A stretch of DNA of 64,000 bases from DASQBT01 sp963746955 (GTDB lineage: Bacteria > Pseudomonadota > Gammaproteobacteria > Burkholderiales > Thiobacillaceae): NCBI GenBank assembly GCA_963746955.1, contig CAVVDR010000023.1, forward strand, positions 87,353 through 151,352. The letters run 5' to 3'. Shown here piece by piece: positions 16,309 to 24,771 of this stretch (the stretch's first letter is position 1; every line of letters starts with the position of its first letter). The notes beneath the pieces are model-generated. The model searched no databases. It had not been told where the DNA came from and saw only the letters and a list, made by a program, of their open reading frames with translations. The translations under genes and the position numbers were made by a program.

Positions 16309-17709
16309 CTAGCCGCTGGTTACGCGGCTATCCCCGCCGTGGGCTGCCTCCAGCACCAGTCGGTCGAACTCGGCGCCATCCATGATACCGTGCTGTGCCA
16401 CGATTTCCCGCACCGGCCGCCCGGTTCTTTCCGATTCCTTGGCGATTTCTGCCGCCTGCATGTAGCCAATCCGGGTATTGAGCAGCGTGGCCAGAGCCAC
16501 GCTCTGGTGGATAAAGAAGGCGCAGCGCTCACGATTGATGATCAATCCTTTGAGGCTTTTCTCGGTGGCGGCAGTGATCGCATTGGTGAGCCAGTCCATG
16601 GCATCAAAAAGGGCGCTGCCCAGGGCCGGCATCATTACATTCAGTTCCAGTTGGCCGGCCTGAGTCATCAGTGCGACGGCGTGGTCCTGCCCCAGGACCT
16701 GAAAGCAAACCTGATTCAGCATTTCGAACATGACCGGGTTGACTTTGCCGGGCATGATGGAAGAGCCGGGCTGCACTGCGGGCAGGGTGATTTCGCCCAG
16801 GCCGGTGCGGGGGCCGGAGGCAAGTAGACGCAGGTCGTTCGAGATGCGGGTCACCTCGAGCGCCAGGCCGCGGGTGCGGGCGGACAAGTCCTGCAGATCC
16901 AGCATGGATTGCATTTGCGCCGCCAGATGGCTGGAGACGATAGGTTCGCCGGTGAGCCCGGCCAGTTCGGCCGCGACTCGCAACGGATATTCGGGGGAAG
17001 TGTTCAGCGCGGTGCCGGCTGCGGACCCGCCCAGACCAATCTGCACCAGACTTTCGCGGCATTCCGCCAGATTGTCGGCAGCCCGTTTCAGGGTCCAGGC
17101 ATAGCCGCCAAATTCTATGCCCAAGGTGGTGGGTACGGCATCCTGCAAGTGGGTACGGCCCGATTTGACTGTGTCCCTTTCTTCCCTGGCGATTCGGTCG
17201 AACTCTGCAGCCATGGCCCGGCTTGCTTGTACGAGGCGGTGCAGCTTGGCCAGAGCCGCCAGCCGGATGGCGGTCGGGATGGTGTCATTGGTGGACTGGC
17301 CCATGTTGACATCATCGTTGGGGTTGACCGGCTGATAGCTTCCCCGTGTTCCGCCCAGCGCCGCATTGGCCACGTTGGCGACCACCTCGTTGGTGTTCAT
17401 GTTGTGGCTGGTGCCAGCCCCGGCCTGGAACCGGTCAACCACGAACTGGTCCAAATATTCCCCTTGCAGGATCTTTTCGCAGGCTGCGACAATGGCGTCA
17501 CGCTTGTCGGTTGACAGCCAGCCCGGCTGGCAGTTGGCACGCGCGGCGGCCAGTTTTATCCGCACGTGCGCGCGGACAAAATCTCCATCGGGCTTGCGTC
17601 CTGAAATGGGGAAATTGTCCACTGCCCGGGCGGTCTGGATACCGTACCAAGCATCGGCGGGAACCTGATATTCTCCCAGCGAGTCTTTCTCAACACGAAT
17701 ATTGCTCAT
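16309..17709 (-). CDS. aspA: Aspartate ammonia-lyase (fumarase/aspartase superfamily)
   Basis: A 466-residue homotetrameric lyase interconverting aspartate with fumarate and ammonia. The superfamily signature 'GSSIMPGKVNPVMFEMLNQV' lies near residue 315 with the catalytic Ser in the SS loop. Aspartase features rather than fumarase are 'YGIQTARAVDNFPISG' at the N-terminus and 'AGQLELNVMMPALG'. Fumarase C cannot be fully excluded by eye. The ATG at 17709 is preferred; a TTG three codons upstream is possible. This ATG overlaps the divergent ATG of the thioredoxin-like gene at 17708. Confidence 0.8.
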   Translation of the reverse strand: MSNIRVEKDSLGEYQVPADAWYGIQTARAVDNFPISGRKPDGDFVRAHVRIKLAAARANCQPGWLSTDKRDAIVAACEKILQGEYLDQFVVDRFQAGAGTSHNMNTNEVVANVANAALGGTRGSYQPVNPNDDVNMGQSTNDTIPTAIRLAALAKLHRLVQASRAMAAEFDRIAREERDTVKSGRTHLQDAVPTTLGIEFGGYAWTLKRAADNLAECRESLVQIGLGGSAAGTALNTSPEYPLRVAAELAGLTGEPIVSSHLAAQMQSMLDLQDLSARTRGLALEVTRISNDLRLLASGPRTGLGEITLPAVQPGSSIMPGKVNPVMFEMLNQVCFQVLGQDHAVALMTQAGQLELNVMMPALGSALFDAMDWLTNAITAATEKSLKGLIINRERCAFFIHQSVALATLLNTRIGYMQAAEIAKESERTGRPVREIVAQHGIMDGAEFDRLVLEAAHGGDSRVTSG

Positions 17710-18205
17710 GGCATTCAAGACAAGGCAAAAAGTGAAATTCTATCCGAGCCGCTGGCTGGCCGGGATTCTGTTTGGGTTGATCGCGTTTTCGGCACACGCC
17801 TTCAGTTTGACGGATACAGAGGGAAAAGCGCACAGGCTGGCGGATTACAAAGGCAAGTGGGTCCTGGTAAATTTCTGGGCTACCTGGTGCCCACCTTGCC
17901 TGGAGGAAATCCCGGATCTGGTCGCGCTGTATGAGAACAAGAAAAACAATCTGATCGTCATCGGGGTCGCCATGGATTATCGGAACCCCAAGCAGGTGTC
18001 GGACTTTGCGCAAAGCATGCAGGTGTCCTATCCGATCGTGCTTGGGACGCTTAAGTTGGCTTCCCAGGTAGGTCCGGTCGATGGTCTGCCCACTTCTTAC
18101 CTGTATAACCCCGCAGGCAAGTTGGTTGCCCATCAGCTCGGGGGCGTCACCAAGGAAGGGGTGGAAGAATATATTCAGCGCAGCGCCAAGACGGGCAGCA
18201 AATGA
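17708..18205 (+). CDS. TlpA/ResA-like thiol:disulfide protein, membrane-anchored or exported
   Basis: A 165-residue protein with an N-terminal signal or anchor (residues about 14-31, 'RWLAGILFGLIAFSAHA') and a thioredoxin fold. The redox motif is WCPPC (Cys61, Cys64) in 'VNFWATWCPPCLEEIP', with the cis-Pro stretch 'VDGLPTSYL' later, typical of TlpA/ResA reductants acting in the periplasm. The ATG at 17708 faces the aspA start. An in-frame GTG at 17732 with an AAGG 8 bases upstream is a good alternative that would shorten the N-terminus by 8 residues. It is first of four genes, each overlapping the next by 4 bases. Confidence 0.88.
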   Translation: MAFKTRQKVKFYPSRWLAGILFGLIAFSAHAFSLTDTEGKAHRLADYKGKWVLVNFWATWCPPCLEEIPDLVALYENKKNNLIVIGVAMDYRNPKQVSDFAQSMQVSYPIVLGTLKLASQVGPVDGLPTSYLYNPAGKLVAHQLGGVTKEGVEEYIQRSAKTGSK

Positions 18206-18726
18206 GGCGTTATCTGATGCTGGTCTTCGCCTTGCTCGCGTCATCGGCCTGGGCCGAAACACGGGATCCTGGCAGTTACTTCTTCAACCCAAAATTGGGA
18301 GACTTTCGTGCTGAGCTCTCTACGGCCAGGGAGGAAGGCAAGGCTGGGGTGATGCTGTTTTTCGAGATGGACGATTGCCCCTTCTGCGCGCGCATGAAGG
18401 CCTCAATCCTGAATCAGTCCGATGTGCAGGACTTTTACCGCAACCATTTTCTCATCTTCCCGATAGACACCAAGGGCGATGCGCCCATGATGGACTTCAA
18501 CGGCAGGGAAACACGGGAAAAGGACTTTGCGCTTGAGAACAGGGTGAGGGCGACACCGGTCATCGCGTTCTTTGATCTTGAAGGCAAGCTGATCGTGCGG
18601 CACACCGGACCGACCAAGGACAAGGATGAGTTCCTGCTGCTTGGCCGCTATGTAGTGGAAGGCACCTACAAGGAAATGCCCTTCGTCAGATACAAACAGC
18701 AGGTTCAGGCTACGCACTATCCATGA
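18202..18726 (+). CDS. Periplasmic thioredoxin-fold protein with CPFC motif
   Basis: A 174-residue exported protein. The signal peptide is 'MRRYLMLVFALLASSAWA', followed by a thioredoxin-like domain with a CPFC active site (Cys59, Cys62) in 'FFEMDDCPFCARMKAS'. The cis-Pro region reads 'VRATPVIAFFDLEGK'. This layout is like SoxW and related thiol-disulfide proteins (thioredoxin_2 type), which keep partner Cys residues reduced in the periplasm. Specific partner unknown. It overlaps the TlpA-like gene and the TolC-like gene by 4 bases each, implying coupled translation. Confidence 0.85.
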   Translation: MRRYLMLVFALLASSAWAETRDPGSYFFNPKLGDFRAELSTAREEGKAGVMLFFEMDDCPFCARMKASILNQSDVQDFYRNHFLIFPIDTKGDAPMMDFNGRETREKDFALENRVRATPVIAFFDLEGKLIVRHTGPTKDKDEFLLLGRYVVEGTYKEMPFVRYKQQVQATHYP

Positions 18727-20018
18727 GGCGGCAGTTGGCTGGGCTCATCCTGGCCTTGCCTCTTGCGGCATGGGCGGATGACAAGCCGCTCACGCTGGCA
18801 GAAGCGATTGCGGCCGCGAGCGAACCGCATCCCCAGCTAGACGCAGCCAAGGCCGATCTGGACCTGGCCCTGGCGGATCAACGGTTGACTGACAGCCAGA
18901 ATAACCTTGCAATCAGTCTCGATGGCGAACTGCGCAGCGGCATCCCGACCTCCGGTCCGGACGAGGAACGCTGGGCCGCGGATAACAGCGTTCACCTGGT
19001 GGCGCGTAAGACATTGCTCGATTCTGGCCGCAATGCCCGGGCGGTCGCAGCGGCACACTCCGAAGCTTCGGCGCGCGAAATCAATCTGCTGGAAGTCAAG
19101 GATGCGCGCCGCATCAACATCATGGCGCGCTTCTTCGACGTGTTGCTGGCGGACATGCAGGATGCCGCCGCCAATGAGTATATGGCCGTAGCTTATACGC
19201 GCTGGGACGATGCCAAATCCAGACTGGAACTGGGTCAGATGAGCCCGTCGGAATTGGCCGAGTTGGAAGCCCGGTATCAGGACGTGCGCGAGCGACGCAA
19301 CCGGGCAGCCCAACAGATCCGGGCTAGCAGAGAGAAACTGGCCGATGCACTGAATCGACCCGGTCGACTGTCACGCGATCTGGAACAGCCCCGATTGCCT
19401 CAAAACGATGTTCCCCTACCTGACTATGAGGTCCTGCTGTCTGTTGCAACGGGAGAAAATCCGAGCATGCGTGCCTTGCGGGCGCAGATTGAAGCCGCCA
19501 CCCTGCGCGCAGACGCCGTGCGCCGGGAGCAAGGACCGAGTCTAGATGCAGAGTTGGTGGGAGCGGGGTACAGCCGGGATGTCATCACCCGCGATTCGGT
19601 GAGCGCCGGGGTGGTAATCAGTTGGCCCCTATATCAGGGGGAACGGGTGGATGCGCGCATTGCGCGGGAAGCAGCGCAACGGGAAAAGCTGCGCGCGCAG
19701 TTGGCGCAAACCCGGATGGACCTTGCGGAACAGTTGCTGGACATTCTCGATGAAATCGAATGGCTCAGAACAGGAGCGAGGCCGGCAGCCACGACCCAGG
19801 TGGCTTACCGTGATCTGGCTTTGGATCGGGCGCGGGCGGAATATGAGATGGAACTTAAGACAAACCTGGGGTTTGCCATGGCGGATACACAGGCTGCAGC
19901 CATCCGAAAAACCCAAGTTGAATATCGCCTGGCGCTGGCGCTGGCCCGGCTGGAAGCCCTGGTGGGCGAGCCCCTGGAAGCCATCGTGGCACGAGCCAGG
20001 AAAAAAGGAAGATCATGA
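18723..20018 (+). CDS. TolC family outer-membrane channel protein
   Basis: A 431-residue exported protein with signal peptide 'MRRQLAGLILALPLAAWA' and long helical regions. Two internally similar halves are recognisable: 'LTLAEAIAAASEPHPQLDAA' near residue 22 opens repeat one, and 'LLSVATGENPSMRALRAQIEAA' near residue 238 opens repeat two, each with extended alpha-helical barrel segments. TolC proteins form trimeric ducts through the outer membrane and periplasm for type I secretion or efflux. Here the only partner is a short adaptor; no inner-membrane pump follows. Confidence 0.88.
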   Translation: MRRQLAGLILALPLAAWADDKPLTLAEAIAAASEPHPQLDAAKADLDLALADQRLTDSQNNLAISLDGELRSGIPTSGPDEERWAADNSVHLVARKTLLDSGRNARAVAAAHSEASAREINLLEVKDARRINIMARFFDVLLADMQDAAANEYMAVAYTRWDDAKSRLELGQMSPSELAELEARYQDVRERRNRAAQQIRASREKLADALNRPGRLSRDLEQPRLPQNDVPLPDYEVLLSVATGENPSMRALRAQIEAATLRADAVRREQGPSLDAELVGAGYSRDVITRDSVSAGVVISWPLYQGERVDARIAREAAQREKLRAQLAQTRMDLAEQLLDILDEIEWLRTGARPAATTQVAYRDLALDRARAEYEMELKTNLGFAMADTQAAAIRKTQVEYRLALALARLEALVGEPLEAIVARARKKGRS

Positions 20019-20509
20019 GATGCTTGCTGCTGGTCCTGCTGGGCTTGAGCGCCTTGCCGGCATGGTCTGCCGGCAGGATTGAGCTCACCACCCGCGTTCC
20101 GGGCGTGGTGGAAGAGGTCAAGGTGGTGGCGGGCCAGCGAGTGAAGAAGGGTGATGTGCTGGTAAGACTGAATACGGTCGTGTATGAGGCCCGCGTCAAG
20201 GAGGCTCAGGCGGAAGTTGAGCGGTGTCGGTTGGACGAGGGGGATGCGAAAAAAGATTTGGACCGGGCCGAGGAACTATATCGGCGGACAGTTACATCCA
20301 CCAGCGAACTGGACGCCGCGCGCCTGAAGTACGGGCGCGCTATGGCGGGATTGATGGCGGCGGATGCCCGCCTGACGATTGCGCAAAAAAATCTTGCGGA
20401 TGCGGTATTGAAAGCGCCCTTCAACGGCGTGGTGGCGGAACGTAGTGCTGAACCAGGGACAGTGACGACCGATTGTCAGTCCAAGACATTAATTATCCTG
20501 TCGCGTTAG
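20015..20509 (+). CDS. Minimal periplasmic adaptor (HlyD/MFP-like) protein
   Basis: A 164-residue exported protein with signal peptide (residues 1-19), a first lipoyl half-motif ('GVVEEVKVVAGQRVKKGDVL', about 30-49), an alpha-helical hairpin (about 55-130) and a second lipoyl half-motif ('KAPFNGVVAERSAEPG', about 133-148). It then stops after 16 more residues. Typical membrane fusion proteins are 300-400 residues with beta-barrel and membrane-proximal domains; those are absent. The 3' end overlaps the convergent lytic transglycosylase gene by 21 bases. Either a genuine mini-adaptor or a 3'-truncated gene; intact overlaps with its operon favour the first. Confidence 0.8.
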   Translation: MRCLLLVLLGLSALPAWSAGRIELTTRVPGVVEEVKVVAGQRVKKGDVLVRLNTVVYEARVKEAQAEVERCRLDEGDAKKDLDRAEELYRRTVTSTSELDAARLKYGRAMAGLMAADARLTIAQKNLADAVLKAPFNGVVAERSAEPGTVTTDCQSKTLIILSR

Positions 20510-21172
20510 ACCCACCATTGCGGTCTTGGTCATGGGCGTATAGTCCCAGTTACGTTTCCAGGCGCCGACCACCATGTTGGGGTATTCAGGCTGTCCCAGG
20601 CTGCCGTTGTAACGTCCCAAAGCGCGAAAGAGATCGCCTTTTTCGATGTCGATATAGTGGCGCAGGATCACGCAGCCATATCTCAAATTCGTACGCAACT
20701 GGAAAAGGTTGTGTTCTCTGCTGCCGATCTGGCGGGTCCAGAAGGGCATGACTTGCATGTAGCCGCGGGCACCGACCACTGACGTGGCGTACTTGTGAAA
20801 GCCGCTTTCAACCTGGATCAGCCCCAACACCAGTTGAGGGTCCAGCCCGGCCCGGGACGCTTCCCAGTGGATGGTGGTCAGCAGTTCGATGCGTTCCTCT
20901 TCGTCCGGTACGAAGCGGGCCAATTTGCGGGACATTTGCTGCAGCCAAGCCTCTTCCTCAAGCTTGCTGCTGAACGCGGTGTGGGTTACAGCTACGTCTG
21001 CGACTGCCTTTTGCAGCGCGGCGCGCACACTTTGACTCAGATTCTCTTCCTTTTGCGCGCCGCTAAACGCAGGGCTGGCGAGAACACAGCACAAGGCGCC
21101 AACCAGGAATAGGCGGCCCGGCAGCCTAAATTTCTTGCCCCGCATTCCACGAGTGCGACGGGTTTGCCACAT
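20489..21172 (-). CDS. Lytic transglycosylase-like lipid-free exported protein
   Basis: A 227-residue protein with a basic N-terminus and hydrophobic signal (residues about 20-38), then an SLT-type catalytic domain. The catalytic Glu is Glu122 in 'LGLIQVESGFHKYATSVVGA', and 'GYMQVMPFWTRQIG' and 'RYNGSLGQPEYPNMV' complete the muramidase pattern. It cleaves peptidoglycan with formation of 1,6-anhydro ends. I prefer the ATG at 21172; a TTG at 21178 would overlap the proS stop. Probably co-transcribed with proS. Confidence 0.88.
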   Translation of the reverse strand: MWQTRRTRGMRGKKFRLPGRLFLVGALCCVLASPAFSGAQKEENLSQSVRAALQKAVADVAVTHTAFSSKLEEEAWLQQMSRKLARFVPDEEERIELLTTIHWEASRAGLDPQLVLGLIQVESGFHKYATSVVGARGYMQVMPFWTRQIGSREHNLFQLRTNLRYGCVILRHYIDIEKGDLFRALGRYNGSLGQPEYPNMVVGAWKRNWDYTPMTKTAMVGLTRQDN

Positions 21173-21174
21173 GC

Positions 21175-22893
21175 TCAACTCCTTTTTGCCAGTTCCAGCT
21201 TGCCCAGCATGAAATCCACGGCCTCGCCGAGTGGGATTGTCTTCGCTCCCGCGTCCTGCCGGCTCTGATATTCCACCAAGTCTTCCTTCAAACTCCGCTC
21301 GCCGACCGTGAAACGGTGGGGAATTCCGATCAGTTCAGTGTCGGCAAACATGACACCTGGCCGTTCGTCCCGGTCATCCAGCAGGACCTCAATTCCGGCA
21401 TCCGCAAGCCCAATATAGAGTTTATCGGCAGTATCGCGGACAACCTTACTTTTCCCATAGCCTATAGGGTTGATTACGAGCAAGAACGGTGCCATTGAGA
21501 TGGGCCAGATGATACCCTTTTCATCATGATTCTGCTCAATAGCGGCCGCCACGATGCGGGAAACGCCTATTCCGTAACAGCCCATTTGCAGAACCTTCGT
21601 CGTGCCGTCCCTGTCCAGAAAAGTGGCATTCATGGCTTGGGAATACTTGGTACCAAGTTGAAAGACGTGTCCCACCTCAATGCCGCGGCAGAGTTCCAGA
21701 GTACCCATTCCGTCTGGCGATGGGTCGCCTGCGACCACATTGCGCAAGTCGGCTGATTTGGGCTCGGGCAGGTCGCGCCCGAAGTTGACCCCGCTCAGAT
21801 GGTATCCGTCTTCATTGGCGCCGCAGATGAAATCGGCCAGAGCCAGGACGGCGCGATCCGCAACAACCGGAATTTTCAGGCCCACCGGGCCAACTGACCC
21901 TGAACTCGCGCCGGTGGCGGCCTTTATCTCCCCTTCGGCGGCGAGGCGCAATTCCCCTCCCAATTCTGGCAACTTGGCAGCCTTGACTTCATTGAGCGTA
22001 TGATCGCCGCGAAGGAGCAGGGCGACAGGGCCCAAGCTGCCAATTGCGATCAGGGTCTTGACGATCTGGTCAGCGCCAGCTCGGAAGAACGCGGTGACTT
22101 CGTCCACGGTGCCAATTCCGGGTGTCGGAATTCTTTCCATTGATTTCCCAGGTTGGGGCCGAGGTGAGACCGGCGCTACCGCCTCGGCCATTTCAACATT
22201 GGCTGCATAGTCGGAGTTGGCGCAGAAGGCAATCGCGTCTTCGCCTGAATCGGCAAGGACATGGAATTCGTGCGAGCCAGATCCCCCTATGGAGCCGGTG
22301 TCTGCCGCAACTGCACGAAACTTCAATCCCAGCCGAGTGAAGATCCGGCTGTAGGCTTCATACATAGTTTCGTAAGCCTGGTCCAGGCTGGTGCGGTCTG
22401 GGTGAAAGGAATAGGCGTCCTTCATGATGAATTCCCGCGCCCGCATGACGCCGAAACGGGGGCGGATTTCATCGCGAAATTTGGTTTGAATCTGATAGAA
22501 AGTCACCGGCAGCTGACGATAGGAGCGTATTTCCCTGCGCACAATATCGGTAATGACTTCTTCGTGGGTGGGCCCGAAACAGAAATCCCGCTCATGCCGG
22601 TCCTTGATCTTGAGCATCTGAGGGCCGAATTTTTCCCAGCGGCCGGATTCCTCCCATAATTCTGCGGGTTGTATGGCTGGCATGAACAGTTCCAGCGCCC
22701 TGACCCGGTTCATTTCCTCCCGCACGATCGCTTCCACCCGCCGCAATACCTTGAGACCCAGGGGCATCCAGGTATAGAGTCCGGAGCCCAGACGACGGAT
22801 CAGCCCTGCTCTCAGCATCAACTTGTGGGAGACGAGTTCCGCTTCCGCTGGGGCTTCCTTGCTGGTGGAGAGGAAGAACTGGGACAGGCGCAT
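21175..22893 (-). CDS. proS: Prolyl-tRNA synthetase (bacterial, with editing domain)
   Basis: A 572-residue class II synthetase. It begins 'MRLSQFFLSTSKEAPAEAEL'; an upstream in-frame start would add 12 unconserved residues. Class II motifs are visible: motif 2 'RFGVMRAREFIMKDAYSFH' near 140, and motif 3 'QMGCYGIGVSRIVAAAIEQN' near 435. The YbaK-like editing domain is inserted between motifs 2 and 3 (about residues 225-400), which clears Ala-tRNAPro. The C-terminal anticodon-binding domain covers about 470-570. The lytic transglycosylase gene follows directly. Confidence 0.96.
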   Translation of the reverse strand: MRLSQFFLSTSKEAPAEAELVSHKLMLRAGLIRRLGSGLYTWMPLGLKVLRRVEAIVREEMNRVRALELFMPAIQPAELWEESGRWEKFGPQMLKIKDRHERDFCFGPTHEEVITDIVRREIRSYRQLPVTFYQIQTKFRDEIRPRFGVMRAREFIMKDAYSFHPDRTSLDQAYETMYEAYSRIFTRLGLKFRAVAADTGSIGGSGSHEFHVLADSGEDAIAFCANSDYAANVEMAEAVAPVSPRPQPGKSMERIPTPGIGTVDEVTAFFRAGADQIVKTLIAIGSLGPVALLLRGDHTLNEVKAAKLPELGGELRLAAEGEIKAATGASSGSVGPVGLKIPVVADRAVLALADFICGANEDGYHLSGVNFGRDLPEPKSADLRNVVAGDPSPDGMGTLELCRGIEVGHVFQLGTKYSQAMNATFLDRDGTTKVLQMGCYGIGVSRIVAAAIEQNHDEKGIIWPISMAPFLLVINPIGYGKSKVVRDTADKLYIGLADAGIEVLLDDRDERPGVMFADTELIGIPHRFTVGERSLKEDLVEYQSRQDAGAKTIPLGEAVDFMLGKLELAKRS

Positions 22894-22944
22894 GATCGAT
22901 ATAATTGGGCAAAACAAGCATTCTACCAAGGCTTACTCACAGCA

Positions 22945-23706
22945 ATGTTCCGCAAGCGTCTGTCAAGGGCCGTGCACTCCGATACGACGATAGAAGTCGT
23001 TGAAGAGCGGGGGGTGCGCAGCCTGCACCTCGGCACCGGCGCAATCCAGAGTTCCATGCGACTGACTCGGCCCTGGGATCTCGAACTGGCTTATACCCGG
23101 GCCATGATGGCATTTCTGCTGTTTGTTCCCGAGCCTTTGGATATCCTGATGATAGGACTGGGCGGTGGGTCACTCGCCAAGTTCATCCGCAAACGGCGGC
23201 CTAATGCGCGAATCCAGGCAGTAGAACTGAATCCGCAGGTGGTAGCCGCGGCGCGCGATCATTTCTTTCTGCCGCCTGACGACGACCGCTTACAGGTCAG
23301 GATCGAAGATGGTGCCGCCTATGTGCCTGCGCATCCCAGGAGCGCTGATGTGATCCTGCTGGACGGGTATGATGCGGGCAACCAGGTGGAGGCGCTTGCT
23401 ACGCTCGAACTGTATCGGGCCTGCAGGCAGGCACTCAAGCCTGGAGGCGCGCTCTCGGTGAACTTGTGGAGCCAGGACAGGGGTTTCCCGCATTACTTTG
23501 GCCGGCTGGTGGAAGCCTTTGATGGCCAGGTCTGTTCGCTGACGGTTCAAGGAAGATCCAATATGGTGGCACTGGCTCTGGAAGACGACAGAGGACCGGC
23601 ACGGCTGGAAAAGGGATTGAGCGAGGCTATGCACTTGGGCCGCTTATGGGGCCTGGATCTGTTGAGGTTTGGCAAGGACTTGCGCTGGGCACGCGCTAAC
23701 GAATGA
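22945..23706 (+). CDS. Spermidine synthase-like (polyamine aminopropyltransferase family) protein
   Basis: A 253-residue Rossmann-fold methyltransferase-like protein. The SAM/dcSAM site reads 'ILMIGLGGGSLAKFI' (about residues 69-83) with the acidic 'QAVELNPQVV' loop, and the catalytic-type Asp in 'ADVILLDGYDAGNQ'. The N-terminal beta-strand domain is reduced compared with SpeE, so substrate is uncertain. The start ATG at 22945 gives the family N-terminus; longer readings run back into proS sequence. It is divergent from proS. Confidence 0.8.
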   Translation: MFRKRLSRAVHSDTTIEVVEERGVRSLHLGTGAIQSSMRLTRPWDLELAYTRAMMAFLLFVPEPLDILMIGLGGGSLAKFIRKRRPNARIQAVELNPQVVAAARDHFFLPPDDDRLQVRIEDGAAYVPAHPRSADVILLDGYDAGNQVEALATLELYRACRQALKPGGALSVNLWSQDRGFPHYFGRLVEAFDGQVCSLTVQGRSNMVALALEDDRGPARLEKGLSEAMHLGRLWGLDLLRFGKDLRWARANE

Positions 23707-23743
23707 ATTGTTCCGCGCCGCATCCCAAGGCGCAGGCCGCTCG

Positions 23744-24700
23744 CTAAGGGGCGGCAAAGGAACGGGGCGTATAGGCCTTGGTCAAGTCGTACAGTCTGAC
23801 ACTTCCGTCGTCCGATGCCGAGGCGATCCAACGGCCGTCGGGGCTGTAGCGGATCATTGCCCCACACAGCGCATGAGCCTGGTAGCGCCTTTCCACTTGG
23901 TAATTTAGCGTGTCCATCACGCGGATAGCGGAATCCGTGTCCCGACCGAGGGTCACGATATGTCTGCCATCGGGACTGTAAGCCACCGAAGCAAGCAGCC
24001 CCCAATGTTCGGTTCTATGGATCTCGCGTTCACCGGTAGCCAGGTCCCAGGTAATCAAATTGAACCAATTCCCGGCGGCAAGGGTTGCGCCGTCGGGTGA
24101 GAACTGCAGGTCATGCGGACGATTGCTACCCGTATCCAGGATGTTGAGAGTCTTTAGATTAGGGTCCAGTATCAGAATTTCCTTGTCCAGCCCGACAGCC
24201 AATCGGTCCTTGTAGGTGCTCAAAGCGACCAAGCCATGTCCAAATTTGAGGTGGGCAATCTCCCGCAGGCTGCCGTCCCATATCCTTAGCCAGCCGTCAC
24301 GATGCCCGCTTATCAGGTAACCCTTCATGGATGCCAAGCTCGTGATGGGGGAGAGGGCTTTCCTTTCGGCTAAAGCCCGGGTGCCTTGCCAAAGCGTCAA
24401 TTTGCCATTGTCCGTAGCACTGGCAAAGGTCTTGTTCGATAGGAACAGCACGGCGCGCACTGCTCCATCATGCGAGGTCATCTCCGCCACAGCGGACGCC
24501 CTTTGTACGTCCCAAAGCCGAAGATTGCCTTGATAGCCACCGGATACCAGGACTCGACTGTCCGGCGAGAACGCGACTGCAGTCGCACCAAAGTCGTGGG
24601 CCTGAGGAAAGATTGCGCTTGCGCGGTCGGCCTTGCTCAAGTTGGAACATCCCGGCAAAAACAAAGCAAAAACAAGGGCTAAAGACAGAAATCTGGACAT
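23744..24700 (-). CDS. WD40-repeat lipoprotein
   Basis: A 318-residue exported lipoprotein. The signal 'MSRFLSLALVFALFLPGC' ends at a lipobox (LPGC, Cys18). The rest consists of about seven WD40-like blades with repeats such as 'FSPDSRVLVSGGYQGNLRLW', 'GYLISGHRDGWLRIWDG' and 'RYSPDGRWIASASDDGSVRL'. It should form one beta-propeller facing the periplasm, a protein-interaction scaffold. The start at 24700 rather than the in-frame start 8 codons upstream is chosen because it gives a proper signal peptide. Partner unknown. Confidence 0.85.
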   Translation of the reverse strand: MSRFLSLALVFALFLPGCSNLSKADRASAIFPQAHDFGATAVAFSPDSRVLVSGGYQGNLRLWDVQRASAVAEMTSHDGAVRAVLFLSNKTFASATDNGKLTLWQGTRALAERKALSPITSLASMKGYLISGHRDGWLRIWDGSLREIAHLKFGHGLVALSTYKDRLAVGLDKEILILDPNLKTLNILDTGSNRPHDLQFSPDGATLAAGNWFNLITWDLATGEREIHRTEHWGLLASVAYSPDGRHIVTLGRDTDSAIRVMDTLNYQVERRYQAHALCGAMIRYSPDGRWIASASDDGSVRLYDLTKAYTPRSFAAP

Positions 24701-24771
24701 GAGTCGAGTTGCAATTTCTGGCAAGTGTGAAACAATGTAAATAGGAATATCTTAGTTTGAAGGCGGCGGCA

